DNA from: Tanytarsus gracilentus
Lineage: Eukaryota > Arthropoda > Insecta > Diptera > Chironomidae
Direction of reading: 5' to 3'
Assembly: GCA_038502055.1 (NCBI GenBank)
Contig: JAXRKN010000037.1
Span: 4,030,001 to 4,094,000 of the forward strand
Length of the DNA: 64,000 nucleotides
The notes below the pieces were generated by a model, which saw only the letters and a program-made list of their open reading frames with translations, did not search any database and was not told where the DNA came from. Positions 22,951-37,400 of this stretch are shown here, one piece after another. The stretch's first letter is position 1, and every line of letters starts with the position of its first letter. Position numbers and translations under genes: made by a program.

Positions 22951-25900
22951 GATATCAAAAAAATACTTTTTTGGTCTGCTGAGTGCCACTTGAATATTTC
23001 TTTTTTGACTCTTGAGATAATCTTTTAAGTCATTCCACAATCACTGCCCGACCAAGACTGATAGCATTTTATTGCGTTACAAAAATATTTGTCGTATCGA
23101 AAGGAAGAAAAAAGAAAAATTATGTCTAATTTCCCGAAAATCTTGTAACTGAATGGCGAGGAGTAAAAATAACAAATTTTTTACCTCGAAACCGATTCTG
23201 TTGCTGCTGATGATGCTGAGACGAGAGCGAGAGAGAAGGAAAGAGCAAATCCTGACACACATACACCAGCACAACGAATATCCTTGATTTTCTTATTTTT
23301 AGTATTCTTTTTTGAGTGAAAGCAGAAGATTTCCTGAGCGAGCTTTATCATGCTGCTGCTGTGTATACATTTTATATTGTTAAAACATTTATTTTATGAG
23401 AAACCACGCCAATCATAACATTACAATTTGGAAAATCTGACTCTCTCGTGTCAGCGAGAATGAGATAGCATGAGACTGTACACGAGCGTATATATGGAGG
23501 GATGATGTTGGGTTGACTGGCTTGGATATATATGTACAAAAGGGTGTGTGCTACAAACTCGCTCTCTCTCTCCGCATATCCACTCGTTCATTGTTATTTT
23601 GTTATTATTTTTCATTTCACATTACAAGGCACTTCGAGTATGTTGAGAACTACTTCGAGCATTGTTCAAAGACTTTAAAAACTACTTGATTCTAATTTTT
23701 CCGTTTTCTATTATTTCAAATTTTTATTATTGCGATTTTTTTATTTACTGTCAATTCTTACATCATGATACATCATAACATTTTATGGAAAGTCTCGTCA
23801 CTTTTTGCCTCCATTTTTTCACAACCACTTGGGTATTTCAAATGCCTCGAAATCCCAGCAAAAACTTTCATTCAGCAAATAACTGGAATTAAAGTTGCAA
23901 AATTAACTGATTTGCCTTAATTTGAAAATTAAGAAAATAACTATTACATAGATGCAACATAATTTTTTTAATATTGTCACTGGGACGAAATGATTTTTTT
24001 ATTTTAACATCAAACGTGATCTGAATGATAAAATTTTTAGGATCATGAAATTTTCGTTTGAATTTTCATATTTGCAAAAACAGTTGGTTTAATAAAATTC
24101 TTTTCATTATCTCACATAGCTACGAAAGATTATGCTTAAAATTGGAAGAGAGAAGAATTTAATAAAGTTGAAAATTCATTTCACCTCATTGTCTTTAAAT
24201 CCTCCACCACACCATCCATGCAAACAATTGAAACGATTCAGAGAGCAATAAATTTTTATTACGCATCTTAATCCTTTCATTATTAACTTATATCGCTCGC
24301 CTATGAAAATCATCATTCAAGAGGGTTTTTATTACCAACACATAATTCGAGGGGTTGACGATATTCAACTTAATTCATGTGACAAATGATTTAATTTTAT
24401 TTCTGCATGATTTAATTTTCACTCCCTGGTGCTAGGCATTTTTTTCCTTCCATATGTTGAGGATGAGGATTTCGATGCTACCATCGGATGAATAAGGTTT
24501 GGTAAATTAATCGCTCATAAAATTGTTCTGTATTTAATGTTTGTTTGTTATTTCGATATGCGTTTAGGATAGTCCTTATAATATTTATAAAAACGAGATA
24601 ATCCTTCTTAATGATTGCAGATAATTAATTTCCTCTCTTGCATTGACAAAGGACACTCAAAAATATTATGATTGAAAACTTTTATTGTTATGTGAAAGTT
24701 TTCTTAAAAAAATCTCTCTCACATGACATACTTCCAGCAGCGATCTTAATCCATCTTAAGTAATTTTATGAAGGAAAGAAAAAAGTTGAAAATAAATTCT
24801 TTATTTAACTTTTAAACTCACTCCTAAATTATTATGTGAGTGCGATGTGAACGGATGGAGTTTACAGAAACTCTTTTCTCTTCCATTTATATTATTTTCG
24901 CTACTTTTTTTCTGTGATGACAAAGTTTTGCATTGAAAAAGAACTTTTTCAACATCATCCGGAATTTTTCACTTCTCGTAAATATTTTTTTTATTCATTG
25001 AGAAAACTTTTCATTTGAGAGTGCGCGACAATGCATGCGGGAAGAAAATTTTACAGAGAACACGATGCGAAAAAAAAATTGCTCATATTGGGAATTACTA
25101 TTTAATGGATGATAATGGTAGCACTCGAGAGAGCACTTCGTGTATAAAAAAATTATTGTTGTTGATGATGTAAAGAAGGACTTTTGTTCATTTCGTGTAT
25201 TTATCCATGAACTCTCGAGGATTTAATTTATTCATTTCGCATGATGAATGTGTGTACATGCACGTCATTGTGAGGTGGTTTTATTTTGAGCTAGCGGGCA
25301 AACAATAAACGCATTTAATTCCACCCTATTCACTCGCAATCGTTTCTTTGCTTTTATTTCTCTTTATCCAAATAGCAAACAATTAAAATACGATTGAGCA
25401 ATTTTTAGTTTTTTTCTGTAGGTTTTTTGACTAAAATATAAAATTAAAATTGTTTCAAAAAAAAATCTAATAGTTTTGTGCATTTCGCGGTTCGCTTGGT
25501 TGTTTTTCATTATCATCTCTATGTGTAACAAAACATATCTCTCACAGAAGCTATTAAAGCAGTATGAAAATAAGGGTTGACATGCGTTTGGCAAAGTGAA
25601 ACTTTTTATTGTCATAAATCTTTTCAGATAAACTTTTCGGTAAACAAAAAATATCTTTGTTGATACAAAATGAGGACACAAAAACAAATTTTCTATGAGA
25701 GCACTAAGAGCAGTTTAAAGGGATTGACAATGATTATTCCATCATCTATTTATGCAACAAACTCATTGTAGAGAGAGAAAGCTGAGAAGACGACCATATG
25801 ATATTGATCAGGAGGATTATGCAATTGTTGACAAACTTTTTACTTTTTATTTTCACAATTTTGTTTGCTATTGAGATGACTAAAATATAAAAAAGGTACA

Positions 25901-27705
25901 AGAGTTTTCACTTTGTGTCTTTTTCAGTTCGAGTTTATACTTATTTTAGGATTTTTAAAAATGTGTTTATAAAAATTAAAATTAAATCCGAGAATTATTT
26001 TAGATGTGTTTTATTGCTAACAAGTGTTCGAGTGGCTCTCATAAACTCATGTATTGAAATAAAAATCACTTAAAAATATTTATAAATTCACATTTCAAGT
26101 GGCTCTTTGTCCTTCAGTTCCACAAGTTGCACACTTGCTTCTCTCCTCACTTTATCAAAGGCAGACGATTGACAGGGAGGAAATAATTCGATTTGGTTTT
26201 GATTTCAAATTCTTTACGATCGCAGCTGGATAGTGGTGAGTTTAAAGTGAAAAAATTCAAACGAATTCAAATTGAATTAGAAAATGCGATAGAAAAAAAA
26301 TCAAATCAAATCATCTCATGATCATTTGCGCAGTTTGATTGCAGTTTAATTGAAAGTGTGGAATTTCAAATCATGCTGAGCAATTTTCGATTGTGTCATG
26401 ACATTTTTTTAAGAGATTGACAAATTAAAATATTTCCGGAGTTTGCACGGAGAAAAAACATCAAAAGGATTCGAACAACATAATAAATATTTGTGCAACA
26501 TTTTGAATTGATTCTTATCTCTATGTAACTTATGTAATCTCTTTGGCGACGTGTGTAAAAAAATTATTTGAAGTGTCGACACGTGACCTCTTGCTCTTTA
26601 ACACTTTTTTAATAAAACACTATACTTGTATATTAGAGGGATATTGAGCCATGACAACAAGTACTTACGGGTTGATGTCTTCTTTAAATTTCAATAAACA
26701 TTTATATGTCGTTCTCGGTTTGGCTTTGGCAACATCAGTGTTTGATTGAAATTTAATTTTCACTATTTACTTTATGGTGGAAAATGCCAATATTAAATGA
26801 TGATATTATCGCAAACAAGGCATCGCATCAATGTGTACACGTGCGAGATATCAACAATTAAAATTGTATTTAACACTTTCTCGAACAATTTATACAAAAA
26901 CTTGAAAAATAAATTCATTATGAAGAGCTTAGAAAAATCCTTTTGTCGATTAATTTATGGACGAATAAAAACTTAAATAACTCAATCGTTTCTCGAGCGA
27001 AAGAGAAAATCAAAAATTGTTTGACGAAAACAAGCGAAAATCAATAAAATGGAAAATGGCAAACAATTTCGAAACACACAAAAGTGCCTGGGAGCTATTA
27101 ATTTGATTTTTTCCTCTCAAACAGTTTTTCAGCAGCCATTGTGTGAATAATAACGAACAAGCCTCGTCGTTTTGCCGTTTCTCTTCTCGCTTTTGATGCT
27201 CAAATCTATTCAATTTTCATTTCCATTTTCTACCCGATGAAATTCAATTTTGTGCTGCTAGTTTCGTGGTGCCCGTTAAAAACGAATAATTTAAATTTTT
27301 CCTGGAAGTTTTTAAAAAATTTAAATTTATATTTTCGTGTGAAGAATAAAATTTATTTTTTAAAATTTTAAGTTTATCTCTTGAAGTTTTAAGAGTTTTA
27401 AATAAAATTGAAAAAATAAAATAATTTATTGTACAAAATAATCCTAGAAAATTACAAAGAAGAGCATGAAAAAATTCTTTTTTTTTCTCTCATCCTTACA
27501 CAGTACAATAAATAAATATTTTATTACGATAAAATACTTTTGCTTGTTATTGTTGAAACGAGGATTTCACTTCTTCTTCCTCTTTGCCTTTTATTCAGCA
27601 ACATCAACAGCCTCCTTCTCTCTGTTTATCATCCCTCTCTCTCACATCGTTGAGAAAAGTTGTTTTTGTGTGCATGCAATCATGCTGTCTCTCTCACGTA
27701 CACTG

Positions 27706-27737
27706 TCGCCATAGTTACTACGTCCTGATTGGCCAAT
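27706..27737. promoter_or_regulatory. X-box-like and palindromic CCAAT pair
   Basis: GTCGCCATAGTTAC (about 27706-27719) is one or two bases from the RFX X-box GTTGCCATGGCAAC. Nine bases on, ATTGGCCAAT (27728-27737) is a palindromic NF-Y site. This arrangement resembles a promoter, but no gene start was found next to it. Confidence 0.25.
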
Positions 27738-28492
27738 TTGAGATTTGAAAATGTTTTGCCTTGTCAGATAAACAGTTTTTATGCTTACGAAAATTGCTTT
27801 GGTTGTGACAGAAAAAATTTCCTGGCTCGCATTGAAGCAAGCAGCAGCATCGGCAGTAGCTCATAGAAATTTCTGAAAATTTATTTTAGCATCGTCACGA
27901 ATGGAAGAAAAAGAAAGAAAATGTCACAGGATGGAAAAATTTCTAGCGTTTCGATTTAACAAAATTGTTTGTGCAATAAAATAAATTTTTGGGGTGTAGA
28001 GGGAAAATAACAACATGGCATTCGAATGGGGGTATGATGGGTGGAATGGCGATGAAAGAGATTTCTTGGTATTAGTGTGCACCATAAAGAAACGCTTGGC
28101 GAGGAAGTTTGAAAATGTAAATATTTTCAGCACAAAATCAAATGCTTTTCATTCCGTTGTTCTTTGTGTGTGTGTGCAAGCATAAAAAGTCCTTTATACA
28201 TTTTTCTTTCTTTTTGATGTTGTCGAGTAGGAAAAACTAATTAAATTCTTTCTTTTTTTGCGACTTTATGCTTCGCAAAAGAAAGTCAAAAAGTTGTCAG
28301 CAAACAGAGCGACGGATGAGAGATCCTCGGCCTATAACTACAAAGAATAGCACTCGAGGAGGATTATAGAAGCTGAAGCATCAGATTTGTGAAATTCTTT
28401 AGTAAACAACCTTCAAGAGGCTTTTACTCTCAAAATATCTTGGCAACGGACAATATTTTCATTTTACCCAAAAAAGTTAAATTTCAATTTTT

Positions 28493-28498
28493 TTTATT
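28493..28498 (-). terminator. Poly(A) signal of chaoptin
   Basis: TTTATT on the plus strand, 25 bases past the stop codon. Confidence 0.4.
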
Positions 28499-28522
28499 TA
28501 CAGAATTTTTGAAATTTAATTT

Positions 28523-31500
28523 TTAAATCGCTCTACAATTCAAAGCTGTCGATAAAATCAGCAAATAAATAATGAAACCAAAATGATTTCTTGCTCCACT
28601 TGTGGCATGCACAATTGCATTTCGTCCCAAATGCTTCTTATCCATTTCGAAAACTTTGAAAACGCTGTTCGGTCTTCTATTGTATTTTTTCATTACTGCA
28701 TTGAAACTCTGCGGCATTCTCGTGCACTGCTTGTTCTCCTCGATATTGGCAATAGCGAAATCACTATTTCTCGTCAAAACGCAAATGTCGACATTTTGTT
28801 GAAAATCAATTTGCTCCAATTCAACACCCGACACATTTGCAAATCTCGTGTCATAAGCAAGGATTTTCTCCAATAAAATTTTATTTTTGCCATCACGAAA
28901 GTGTAAATAAAAGTCAGCAATATCTTTTGATATGGATGTAACGTACCATTGAATAAATAAAAGACCTCGAGTGCTGTAAGGAGAAAACGAGAGAATGGCA
29001 TAACAATAGATTGATGTGGGGGAGAGGAAAAAGCAGAGTGAAAAATTAATTTTAGCTTTTTGTTGAGAACAATAAAAATTGTTTATGGGGGTGAAAATAG
29101 AGATGAAAGGAATGAGAGTTAGCAATAAAATGTTTCACGACATAAAATGAACAAATCGAGTGAAGATACTTACAAGAAAATGTCTCTAAACCTCAAATCC
29201 GGTAATGGCTCATATTCATGAGTTAACTCTCCAATTTCAGCCTTTTCTAAATCGTTGCACGAGAGCTGGTCATCATTAATCTCGGCTAATGTCAACTCAG
29301 CAACATTTTTTGGCCGTTTACAAACTAAATTTGAATATTGCTCGAGTGGCAGCGGCTGCTCGGTAAGGAAATGTTTTAATGCTCGAATTTCACAATTGCA
29401 AGTTAATTGATTGCCACTAAATTTTATGGAAACATTTCGTTTTACTGCATCGATGAGTGTCTTATTCAAATACAAAAGTTCGTTATTTTCAAAATTAACC
29501 TCTCTAAGATTTTTGAGGCGTGTAATTTTCTCATAATCAATTCGATAAATTCCGTTGTTTTGAAAATAAAGATTTGTGATATTTTCTGGCAACTCAAAAG
29601 GTGCTTCGGGATCATTTAAATTTGTTAATTTGTTATTTGACAAATCCAACACTTCCAGTGATGTCAAATTACCAACAACATACTTTCGAATTTCGTTAAT
29701 TGAATTATAAGAGACATTCAAAAGTTTTAATTTTTTCGTGCCAAATGTGATGTCGAACGTGAGAACTGGAAGTAGATTGTAGCTCAAGTCAAGTTTTTCG
29801 AGACGATATGGCACCCAAGGATTCGAGGGAAACATTTTACGCGTGATGAAACTTATTTTGTTGTTACGGAGATTTAACTGAAAAATATATTAAGAGTCAA
29901 TTTAGTGCTCAAAAAAATTATTTTTACAACTACTTACATCCTGTAGACTTAAGCAGTCTTCAAAAATGCTATTCGTCTTGTTGTCCAACTTCTCAAGGAT
30001 ATTACTCGAAAGGTCCATTTTTCGCAAAGAAACAAGACCAAAGAATGCATCTGTGGGGATGGTTTCAATAGCATTTTTCGACAAATTTAGGGTGATCAAT
30101 TGCAATAATCCGTCGAAAGCCCTTTTGCTATTTTATGAAAGATTTTTTTTTATGTCAATATGAGAGATTATTACTCGAGAGTGCTTACCTGATGTTATGA
30201 ATTTGATTGTTGTGGAGATTAACTTCAAAGACTACGGGTAATTTTCCGAATGCTCCTTTGGGCAGTTCACTAATTCCGTTGCTCTGTGAGAAATTAAATA
30301 ACTTTCAGAAATTAATTGAAGCAATTTGCAATGCTAACCTCTAAATGAAGATATTGCAGTGTTTTAAGCTCACTAAGCGCCTCATGTGGAATTCTCGAAA
30401 TTCCGTTTGAATTGAGATTAAGTGTTTGCAGTGTGAGCAGTCCGAGAAATGAAAATCCACGCAAATTATTTTCCAATTGATTGTGGCTCAAATCGAGACT
30501 AATGAGTGCATTCATGACGGGCCAAGTTTTCTCTTGAATGTCTTTCACTGAATTATTTCGGAAGTTGAGTGAATTGAGAGAAATTGGCAGTTGGAAAATA
30601 TTTTCGAGTTCATTATTTTGCACGGTGAGGGCTCGAAGACTCGTCAACTTTGAGAGGGAACCACGTGACACTTCCTTTAATTTATTATTGCTCAAGTCGA
30701 GATCGAGTAATGTCGATATTGCGCCGAATGTCGATGGCTTAATTTTCTCGATGGCATTATGACTCAGGTTCAAATTCCTCAACGAAAATAATGGCATAAG
30801 GACAGCGTTAGAAATTTCATTTATCATATTATGCGATGCATCTATCGTGTGCAATTCATAAAGTTTCGGAAAAGTGTTCTTCGGTATGTCGGATATGAAG
30901 TTGTAAGACACATTCAGCACACGAATACCAGTCATGTTCTGGAGAGGAATTTGCGACATGTTTGTGAATCTGTTGAAAGACAAATCGAAAGCGGAGGCAT
31001 AAGTGTTCTCATCGAATGCCAAGCGTGGAATGTTTTCGAGGAGATTATGGGAGAGATCTAACAATGTGATGTTATTACAGTTGATGAAAGATTTCGGTTC
31101 AATTTTCGAGAGCGAATTGTACGAGATGTTAATGGTGGTCAGATAAAGATCAGTGAACGATTGTTTTTGTATCTCGGTGATGTTGTTCTCAGCGAGGTCA
31201 ATGAGCTCAGTGTATTGAAGTTGTGCGAACATTTGATAATCGACTTTTTTGAGTTGGTTGCGAGCGAGGTCTATTGTGCCAATGCGAGATACAGAACCAA
31301 AAGTACCGCGACCTACGTCTGTTATTTGATTGTCACTCAAGTAGATGCGTCTGAAATTAATTTTATTTTTATTTAGAATTGAAGAACAATGAAAGTTTTT
31401 TTATTGCCGTAGAATTACCTCAAAAATCGCATCCCACGCAGCGTGTTGGCATCGAGTCGTTTAATATTATTAAACGATAGATTTACCACTCGCAAAACAG

Positions 31501-32375
31501 CGTTTCTGGTAAAAGCACCGCGCGATAATTCATTCAAACTGTTATGTGATGCATTACAAAACGATAATTTTGTCAAGTCGGCAATGTGGCTGGAGTCAAG
31601 CTTTGCGATTTTATTGTAGCTGATATCGAGCACTTCGGCATCACGCAATCCTCTAAATTGATTTTTCTTGAGCACGGCAATTTGATTTCCATGCAGGTCA
31701 ATGACTTTGAGTTTCTTTAAATGCTGAAAAGTATTGGCACCTAGCTCCGAAATGTTGCCATTCGTAATGAACATCTTCTCGAGCTTTGACGGTAATTGAC
31801 TGTCATCAAATTCATTATTCTTCAGTTCACCAATAAAGTGACGATTAAGTTCTAAAATCTTTAAATTGCTAAGCGGCTTAAAAGCATCGCGAGGAAAACC
31901 CGTTAGCGATGAGTTGATGATGCGAAGTTCTTCTAATGTCTCGTTTATGCCGTAGAATGTATGATCGGCAATTGACTTGATGGGAGCATTGTAAATCTTT
32001 AAGATACGCGCGTTAGATCGGAAGAAAAGATTGCCGTATAGGTTTGCAATGTTCGAATTCTTAATGATAATTTCTTCTACTTTCGAGCCATTTAGGGATG
32101 CGAGATTTCCAAAGGCAACTGAGAGACTCGCAAGATTTCCCTTCTCACATGTTAGATAAATTCCAACATCACTTCCTTTATCACATTTACAGGGGTATAT
32201 AAGACTCTCTCTGTTAATTGATTTAAAATATTTTTTAATCTCTAAAGTTAAATTAACATTTTAAGAAAACTCACTTGGTTGGACATGTGTATTTGGGACC
32301 GGGTGGTATGTAAACAGACGATGATAAATTTATTAAATTTATTAAAACGAAGGTCACGATGAGTTTCGAGTGCAT
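28523..32375 (-). CDS. chp: Chaoptin, GPI-anchored leucine-rich-repeat adhesion protein
   Basis: Seven coding exons on the minus strand: 32275-32375, 31419-32210, 30339-31350, 30189-30283, 29938-30127, 29174-29877 and 28523-28973; phases agree, 1114 residues (fly chaoptin is longer, about 1300). Signal peptide MHSKLIVTFVLINLINLSSS, a Cys-containing cap (YPCKCDKGSD), then about 40 leucine-rich repeats over roughly 850 residues, an LRR C-terminal cap (NQLTCNCEIRALKHFL), a beta-rich membrane-proximal part, and a hydrophobic C-terminus (FGFIIYLLILSTALNC) with no cytoplasmic tail, fitting GPI attachment. In flies it mediates homophilic adhesion of photoreceptor microvilli. Exon 1 carries little more than the signal peptide. 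Confidence 0.93.
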
Positions 32376-34451
32376 TTTGCTCTATGAGGTAAGACACAAA
32401 AAATAATTGTTTGATGAAATAATTTGTGGGTGTTTTTGTATTCGCAACCATCAAAAAAATATCCGAATTTTTTTGAGGAATTTTTCGTTTGAGGAAGTTT
32501 AATTTTCGTGCCTGTTTAAATTGCTCAAAAATCACCATAAAATAGCGCAACAATTTAATCCGCATAAAAAACAAAAAGAAAAATTTTGATCGCATTTTAG
32601 GGATGCCTTAAGTACAAAAGTATAATAAAGTTATTACAATAAGCGACTATGATGTAATATCCGCTCAATCATCTGTGAAATGGAATTGAATTGTCTATAG
32701 TTGTTGACACTTTCTCTCCACCAAAAATTTGTCACGTTGAAAGAATTAAAAATTTTGAACACTCGCATTAAGCAATTATTTTTTGTTATGTTAATTTGTT
32801 ATCGATTCGTAAAATTATGAGATTTTATTTTTCTTCCAACTCTATTGAGAAAATCTAGTTTACTAGTATCGATGGTGTGCTACTAGACTCTATGCTCAGC
32901 ACAGCGAGAAATATACAAAGTCATGCGAATGAGAAAGAAATAAAGTAAAATATGCGCAAGGAGTGGAACGTTTAAATTTTTTAAAACTTTTTATTCGATG
33001 AATTGAAAATTATTTATTTTAATAAAATAAATTTAAAAAGTTTAATAAAGTTTTTTTTATAAAAAATTCCATCTCTTACTAAACAAAATTGAAATGGAAC
33101 GTAAGGCAAGCGAACAGCATTTGCTGAAGGCCACGAACAGTCAACTTCACTGCCTGCATAACACAAAACATTGCTTTTAAGATCAGCTTACCTTTTTAAT
33201 ATTTCTTTTTCTTATATGCTAAAATCTGTGTGATTTGCTCGATTTTTCATTAACTTTTCTATTATTCTTTTTTTATCGCATGAATCTTCGTTCGTTCAAC
33301 GCATAAGCAGATTAATAAATTGTCTCGTCTTATTTTCACTTTGTCGTGATCTCATTTTGAGCCTCCTCTGCAATTTTCACATCTTCATTTTATAAAATTT
33401 CACTTTTAATTTATTTTATGTGCAAAATGTTTAATTTTGGCAATATTAAAAGACTACTTAAGTGCACTGGTGAGTAATTTTAGCCAAATTTTTGGGACGT
33501 AATAAAAATGAATCACGAAAAAAATAAAATATTTTTTCTTTTTGCAACCAACTCGACTGAATAGCTCAAGACAAAGTGAGAAAGTGTAAATGTTAAAGAA
33601 ACCAGAAACGTTCAACAGAAAAAGAGCGAGCTCAATGACGTCGATCGACGAAAGAGAGAGAAACCAGTTTATTTCAAGCTTTCCACGTGCTCTCTCACTC
33701 AACAGACGGTAAATGATCGTGGAAAGAGGAGATCAAAACAAACGAGTGAAAAAATAACGTCATCAACTCAGAGACAACCATGAGAAGAGATTCCGCCGGC
33801 AATGATTTCACACACTGCATTTTAAGACAATAATTTTCAAAGACAGTGATGAGTGTGAAAGAAGAATTTGAATGCTAGAAATGCGATTTAAAACGCTTTC
33901 ATTTTTCAACTACTATATTTAGTTTTTTCAGTTTATTGTAAGTTTTATTTCCAACAACATCAAATAAATTTTTCTTCATGCTTTTCCTACATGAACTTTC
34001 CCACTATATTAGTTCTTTCTCTAACAAATTTTTGCCTTGCGATGAATTTTAGTGAGTTTAAATTCAACAACTTCCAGAGCAGTTTAAAAATTAACGCGAA
34101 ACTCATCGCAAGGCAATTCAATTCTGTAACGAATTTTTCTAATCTGATTCAACACTTGCCATAAAATCTCATTTTTTCCATCTTATTAAAACAATGATCT
34201 TTGTTTTTTAGTAATGTAAAAGTATCACAAAAATTTAAAACAAATTTAAATAAAATTTAAAGCATTTTGAATACTTTTTTGTCTCTTTGGCGTTATCTAC
34301 TTGGTAAATGACTAGTAATTGTTTAATACTGAAGTAAGTGACTTTAAATAATTGGCACAAGATAATGTAACAAAGATATAACACAAAATTATGCGTAGAT
34401 TAGTCATTTTGGACATTTAACAACATTTAATTTGTTAACACTTTTAAAATT
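32376..34451. other. Intergenic between chaoptin start and narrow abdomen 3' end
   Basis: Holds the chaoptin promoter and the 3' UTR of the channel gene. Features: CTAGTTTACTAG repeat and TATGCTCAGCA (Maf-like) near 32855-32900, AT-rich stretches, and a 14-bp perfect inverted repeat at 34032-34045 / 34103-34116. No coding exons seen. Confidence 0.55.
34032..34116. repeat. Long-armed inverted repeat, possible hairpin
   Basis: TTGCCTTGCGATGA at 34032-34045 pairs perfectly with TCATCGCAAGGCAA at 34103-34116; after one mismatch about four more pairs follow inward, leaving a loop near 49 nt. The surrounding DNA is AT-rich, so a GC-containing 14-bp match is unlikely by chance. Confidence 0.6.
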
Positions 34452-37400
34452 TTACTCTTCATCGCTTGATTCCTGAAAAATTATTTGTTCAGTGAACCAA
34501 TCGTGAACTTCAAATGCTAGATTGACATTATGGTTAGTGACGGGTTGTTCCATGTGATGTCCCGTATGATGATGATGATGATGATGCGTGACTTCGGTTA
34601 AGTTTGGTAAATGTGTTGTCTTAATATTTTGCTTAATCGATTTCTTTTTTCCATCGGTAAATCTCTCCTTACTGGCACGAGCTTGAGGATCGGAGAGAGT
34701 TGGTGCGAGAAATTTTCTTCCACTGCCCGTCGAGTCGGATCGACTGAGAACATTTTGTGCTTTTTTGATGCGATTTTTTTCTGCTTCTTTTATCTCTGTT
34801 CCCTCAATATCAATCGACGTGTCTTTCTTCTCCTCTAATTGTTCCGGTAGCTTGGGAAAGAATTCATTTGTCGCACGGAGACCCGCAATTAATGAATTGG
34901 ATTGTTTCTGTGGCAATAAATTAATTCATTTAATTATTCTATACTCATTAGTCTGGGCATGCTCAACTCACCGCATTGTTAGCGCGAATTTTTTTCATGC
35001 AACCTTCAAGCCAAGTTCTTATTGTTTGCTTCGCAACTTCTTCCTCAATTATGTATTCGAGCTCCTCTCTTGCCAATAATTCTTCCAATTGCAATGACTT
35101 TCTTATATCGACGGAACGGTATGAGAGCATGCTATTGAATGAAACATAAATTTTACTCTCACCGAAATTTACGACAATCAGTTTTTATGTACAATAAACA
35201 ACTCACTTAATGACGTCGTGAAATGTCACATCTTCGCCATTATGTAGCTTATCCAATTCGTAGCACATGTACTTGAAGAGCAATCGATCTTTTTGTGGAT
35301 CAACTTCAAGGCGTCCTTTCAACAACCTCAGAATAAATTTAACACGACGGACAGGAATCACGCCACGTTGATGTATGTCGACAATGTTCCAAGTATACTG
35401 AAAATTACGAATGTCTGCATACGAGAGCAATGCGTCTTCTTCATTCGAGTAGAATAACGAAAAGTTCTCCATGATAATAGCTGTGACGTTAGGAATTGAA
35501 TTAAATTCTTATAAAAGTGCAAAAATATTTTTTGTTTCTTACCCACAAGAAGGTTAAGCACAATATAAGTGATTATAACATAAAATGTGCAGAAATACAC
35601 TAAACTAGCGGAGAAATTTCCACAATCTGTTTCCCAAAAATTGAGACCGGGCGTACAATATGGCGGTTGAATCATACAATCGTGCATAATTTTATTCCAA
35701 TCCTCTCCGGTAACAATTCTAAATAACATCGCAACGCCAGTTATTGGAGATCCAAAATTTGCTCTTCTTCCAATTTGTTCACCATGCTTGACAGTTCCGA
35801 AAAGAATCGTGCCCGCGAGTGCATAGAAAAAGACGAGCAAAAACATTCCGAAAATAATGAAGAATGATTTGCAAACTGACACGGCAACTGTCAATATCAA
35901 CATTTTAAGAGTTGAATGCTTTCCAGTGATTGTGAAGAATCTGGAATAAAATTTTTAAATAATCTTGAAATTATGCACTGAGGTGTTACCTTAAAATTAC
36001 AACCATGCATCCCAAAAAGTAAGTCATTTCACTTCGAAGTAAAATTTGCATGGTAATCCACACAATACCCAGCACTGTAACTGTAAGATCGTATCGGTTC
36101 CTTCTACTTTGCCAGTAACCTCGTATCTAAAATTAATTTAATATAAATTTAAGTTATTATTAAATAAATATTCGACTCACAGTGAATGCAATATTTTTCA
36201 TTACAACTTCAGCCACAAAGATCATATTGAGGATTATGCTTATCCATACAATATTCTCAGTTTGAGTGTTGTCTTTAATCCATGTAACACATAATAATGC
36301 TGAGTTTATGAGAACAGATACGGCAATGACTCTTTTGAATACAATGTGCTGAGTTATGTCGTAAACAAAAGCTCGAATTCGTTTTCCATCGGGTCGCGGT
36401 GGTAAATGAAGAGGTTGAGCAATCTTCAATCTCTTTTTTAAATCACACCATCGTCTTTGATCGACTGTCAACAGTGCTGTTCCCTTGTTCTCGGAATAAT
36501 TTGCAATCACCACACCCACGAAGAGTGTCAAGCCAATCATGCAACCCAAAAAGATGTAAATGTGAATGTAAATTGCATGCATCGGTCCAAGGGTTTTAAT
36601 GAGAATATCTCGAACATCCAGCCATCCCTTAAATGAGAGAATCTCAAAAAGTGCAAGCATAGCATCACCAATAGAGTCAAAATTAAATCTTCTTGGATTT
36701 GCCCACACACGCGGTACAAGCATGGCAGGAAAATTTGCAGGATCATTATTTCGCGGATCAAGTTTCATTTTTGTGACAAAAACTCGTCTCATAAACACAC
36801 CGACACAATCCTCTCGTTTAGTTATTGTTGGATCATTACATCTCGCCAATCGTCCACCATACAATTGAACTCCGTAGCTTGCGAATACAAACATCAACAT
36901 AATCAACATCGTGGATACGAGTAGGATTTCTTTGAAACCTCTACATAACTCGTAAACTACTTTCCTCATGTGTGGCACGAGAGTAAAAATTCTCAACGGT
37001 CGCACACATCTCAGGATCATTAACCACTGTGCAGCGGATCCACTTGGAACCTGTTTTGGTGTCCAAAATAGAAAACTCGCCGAGACCAAAAAGATAAAAA
37101 CGTCAAGCATTGCTGCGACATCTTTAATGTATGCTTTTGGTGTGAAAAACAATCCATCCGCGAGAATTTTAAGGAAGAGTTCTAAGCTCATGAATATGAC
37201 AAAAATATATTCTGCAACTCGTAGTGACGCTTGATCTATGACTCGATAGTGAGGTGTCTCGAACATCATTGAAATGCATGAAATGGTCGTGACGAGAATC
37301 ATCGTCCAATCTAGGTATGTCACAAGACCGAGAAAATTGTGAAGTGTTTTATATTGAACTTTTCGATCCTTTGTTGGTGCATTGTATCGACCATGAACAA

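Larger units (their letters stand above)
22951..28522. other. 5.6-kb gene-free region between fd59A and chaoptin
   Basis: Probably 5' UTR and regulatory DNA of fd59A (left) and the 3' end of chaoptin (right; AATAAA on the minus strand at 28493-28498). Contains TATA-like TATATAT tracts near 23489 and 23527, a CT/GAGA repeat near 23561-23573, and an RFX-like plus CCAAT palindrome pair at 27706-27737. No conserved ORF: the open frames here are T-rich and without family features. Confidence 0.6.

Noticed and set aside
22948..23040. Extension of the fd59A frame upstream to a TTG after a stop
   Set aside because: No ATG in the extension. MHPSLNS is the first Met and no acceptor with a matching upstream exon was evident.
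27466..27714. 82-codon plus-strand ORF starting MKKFFFFLSS with a signal-like start
   Set aside because: Phe/Ser-rich translation of T-rich DNA; hydrophobic starts are common in such sequence and nothing else supports a gene.
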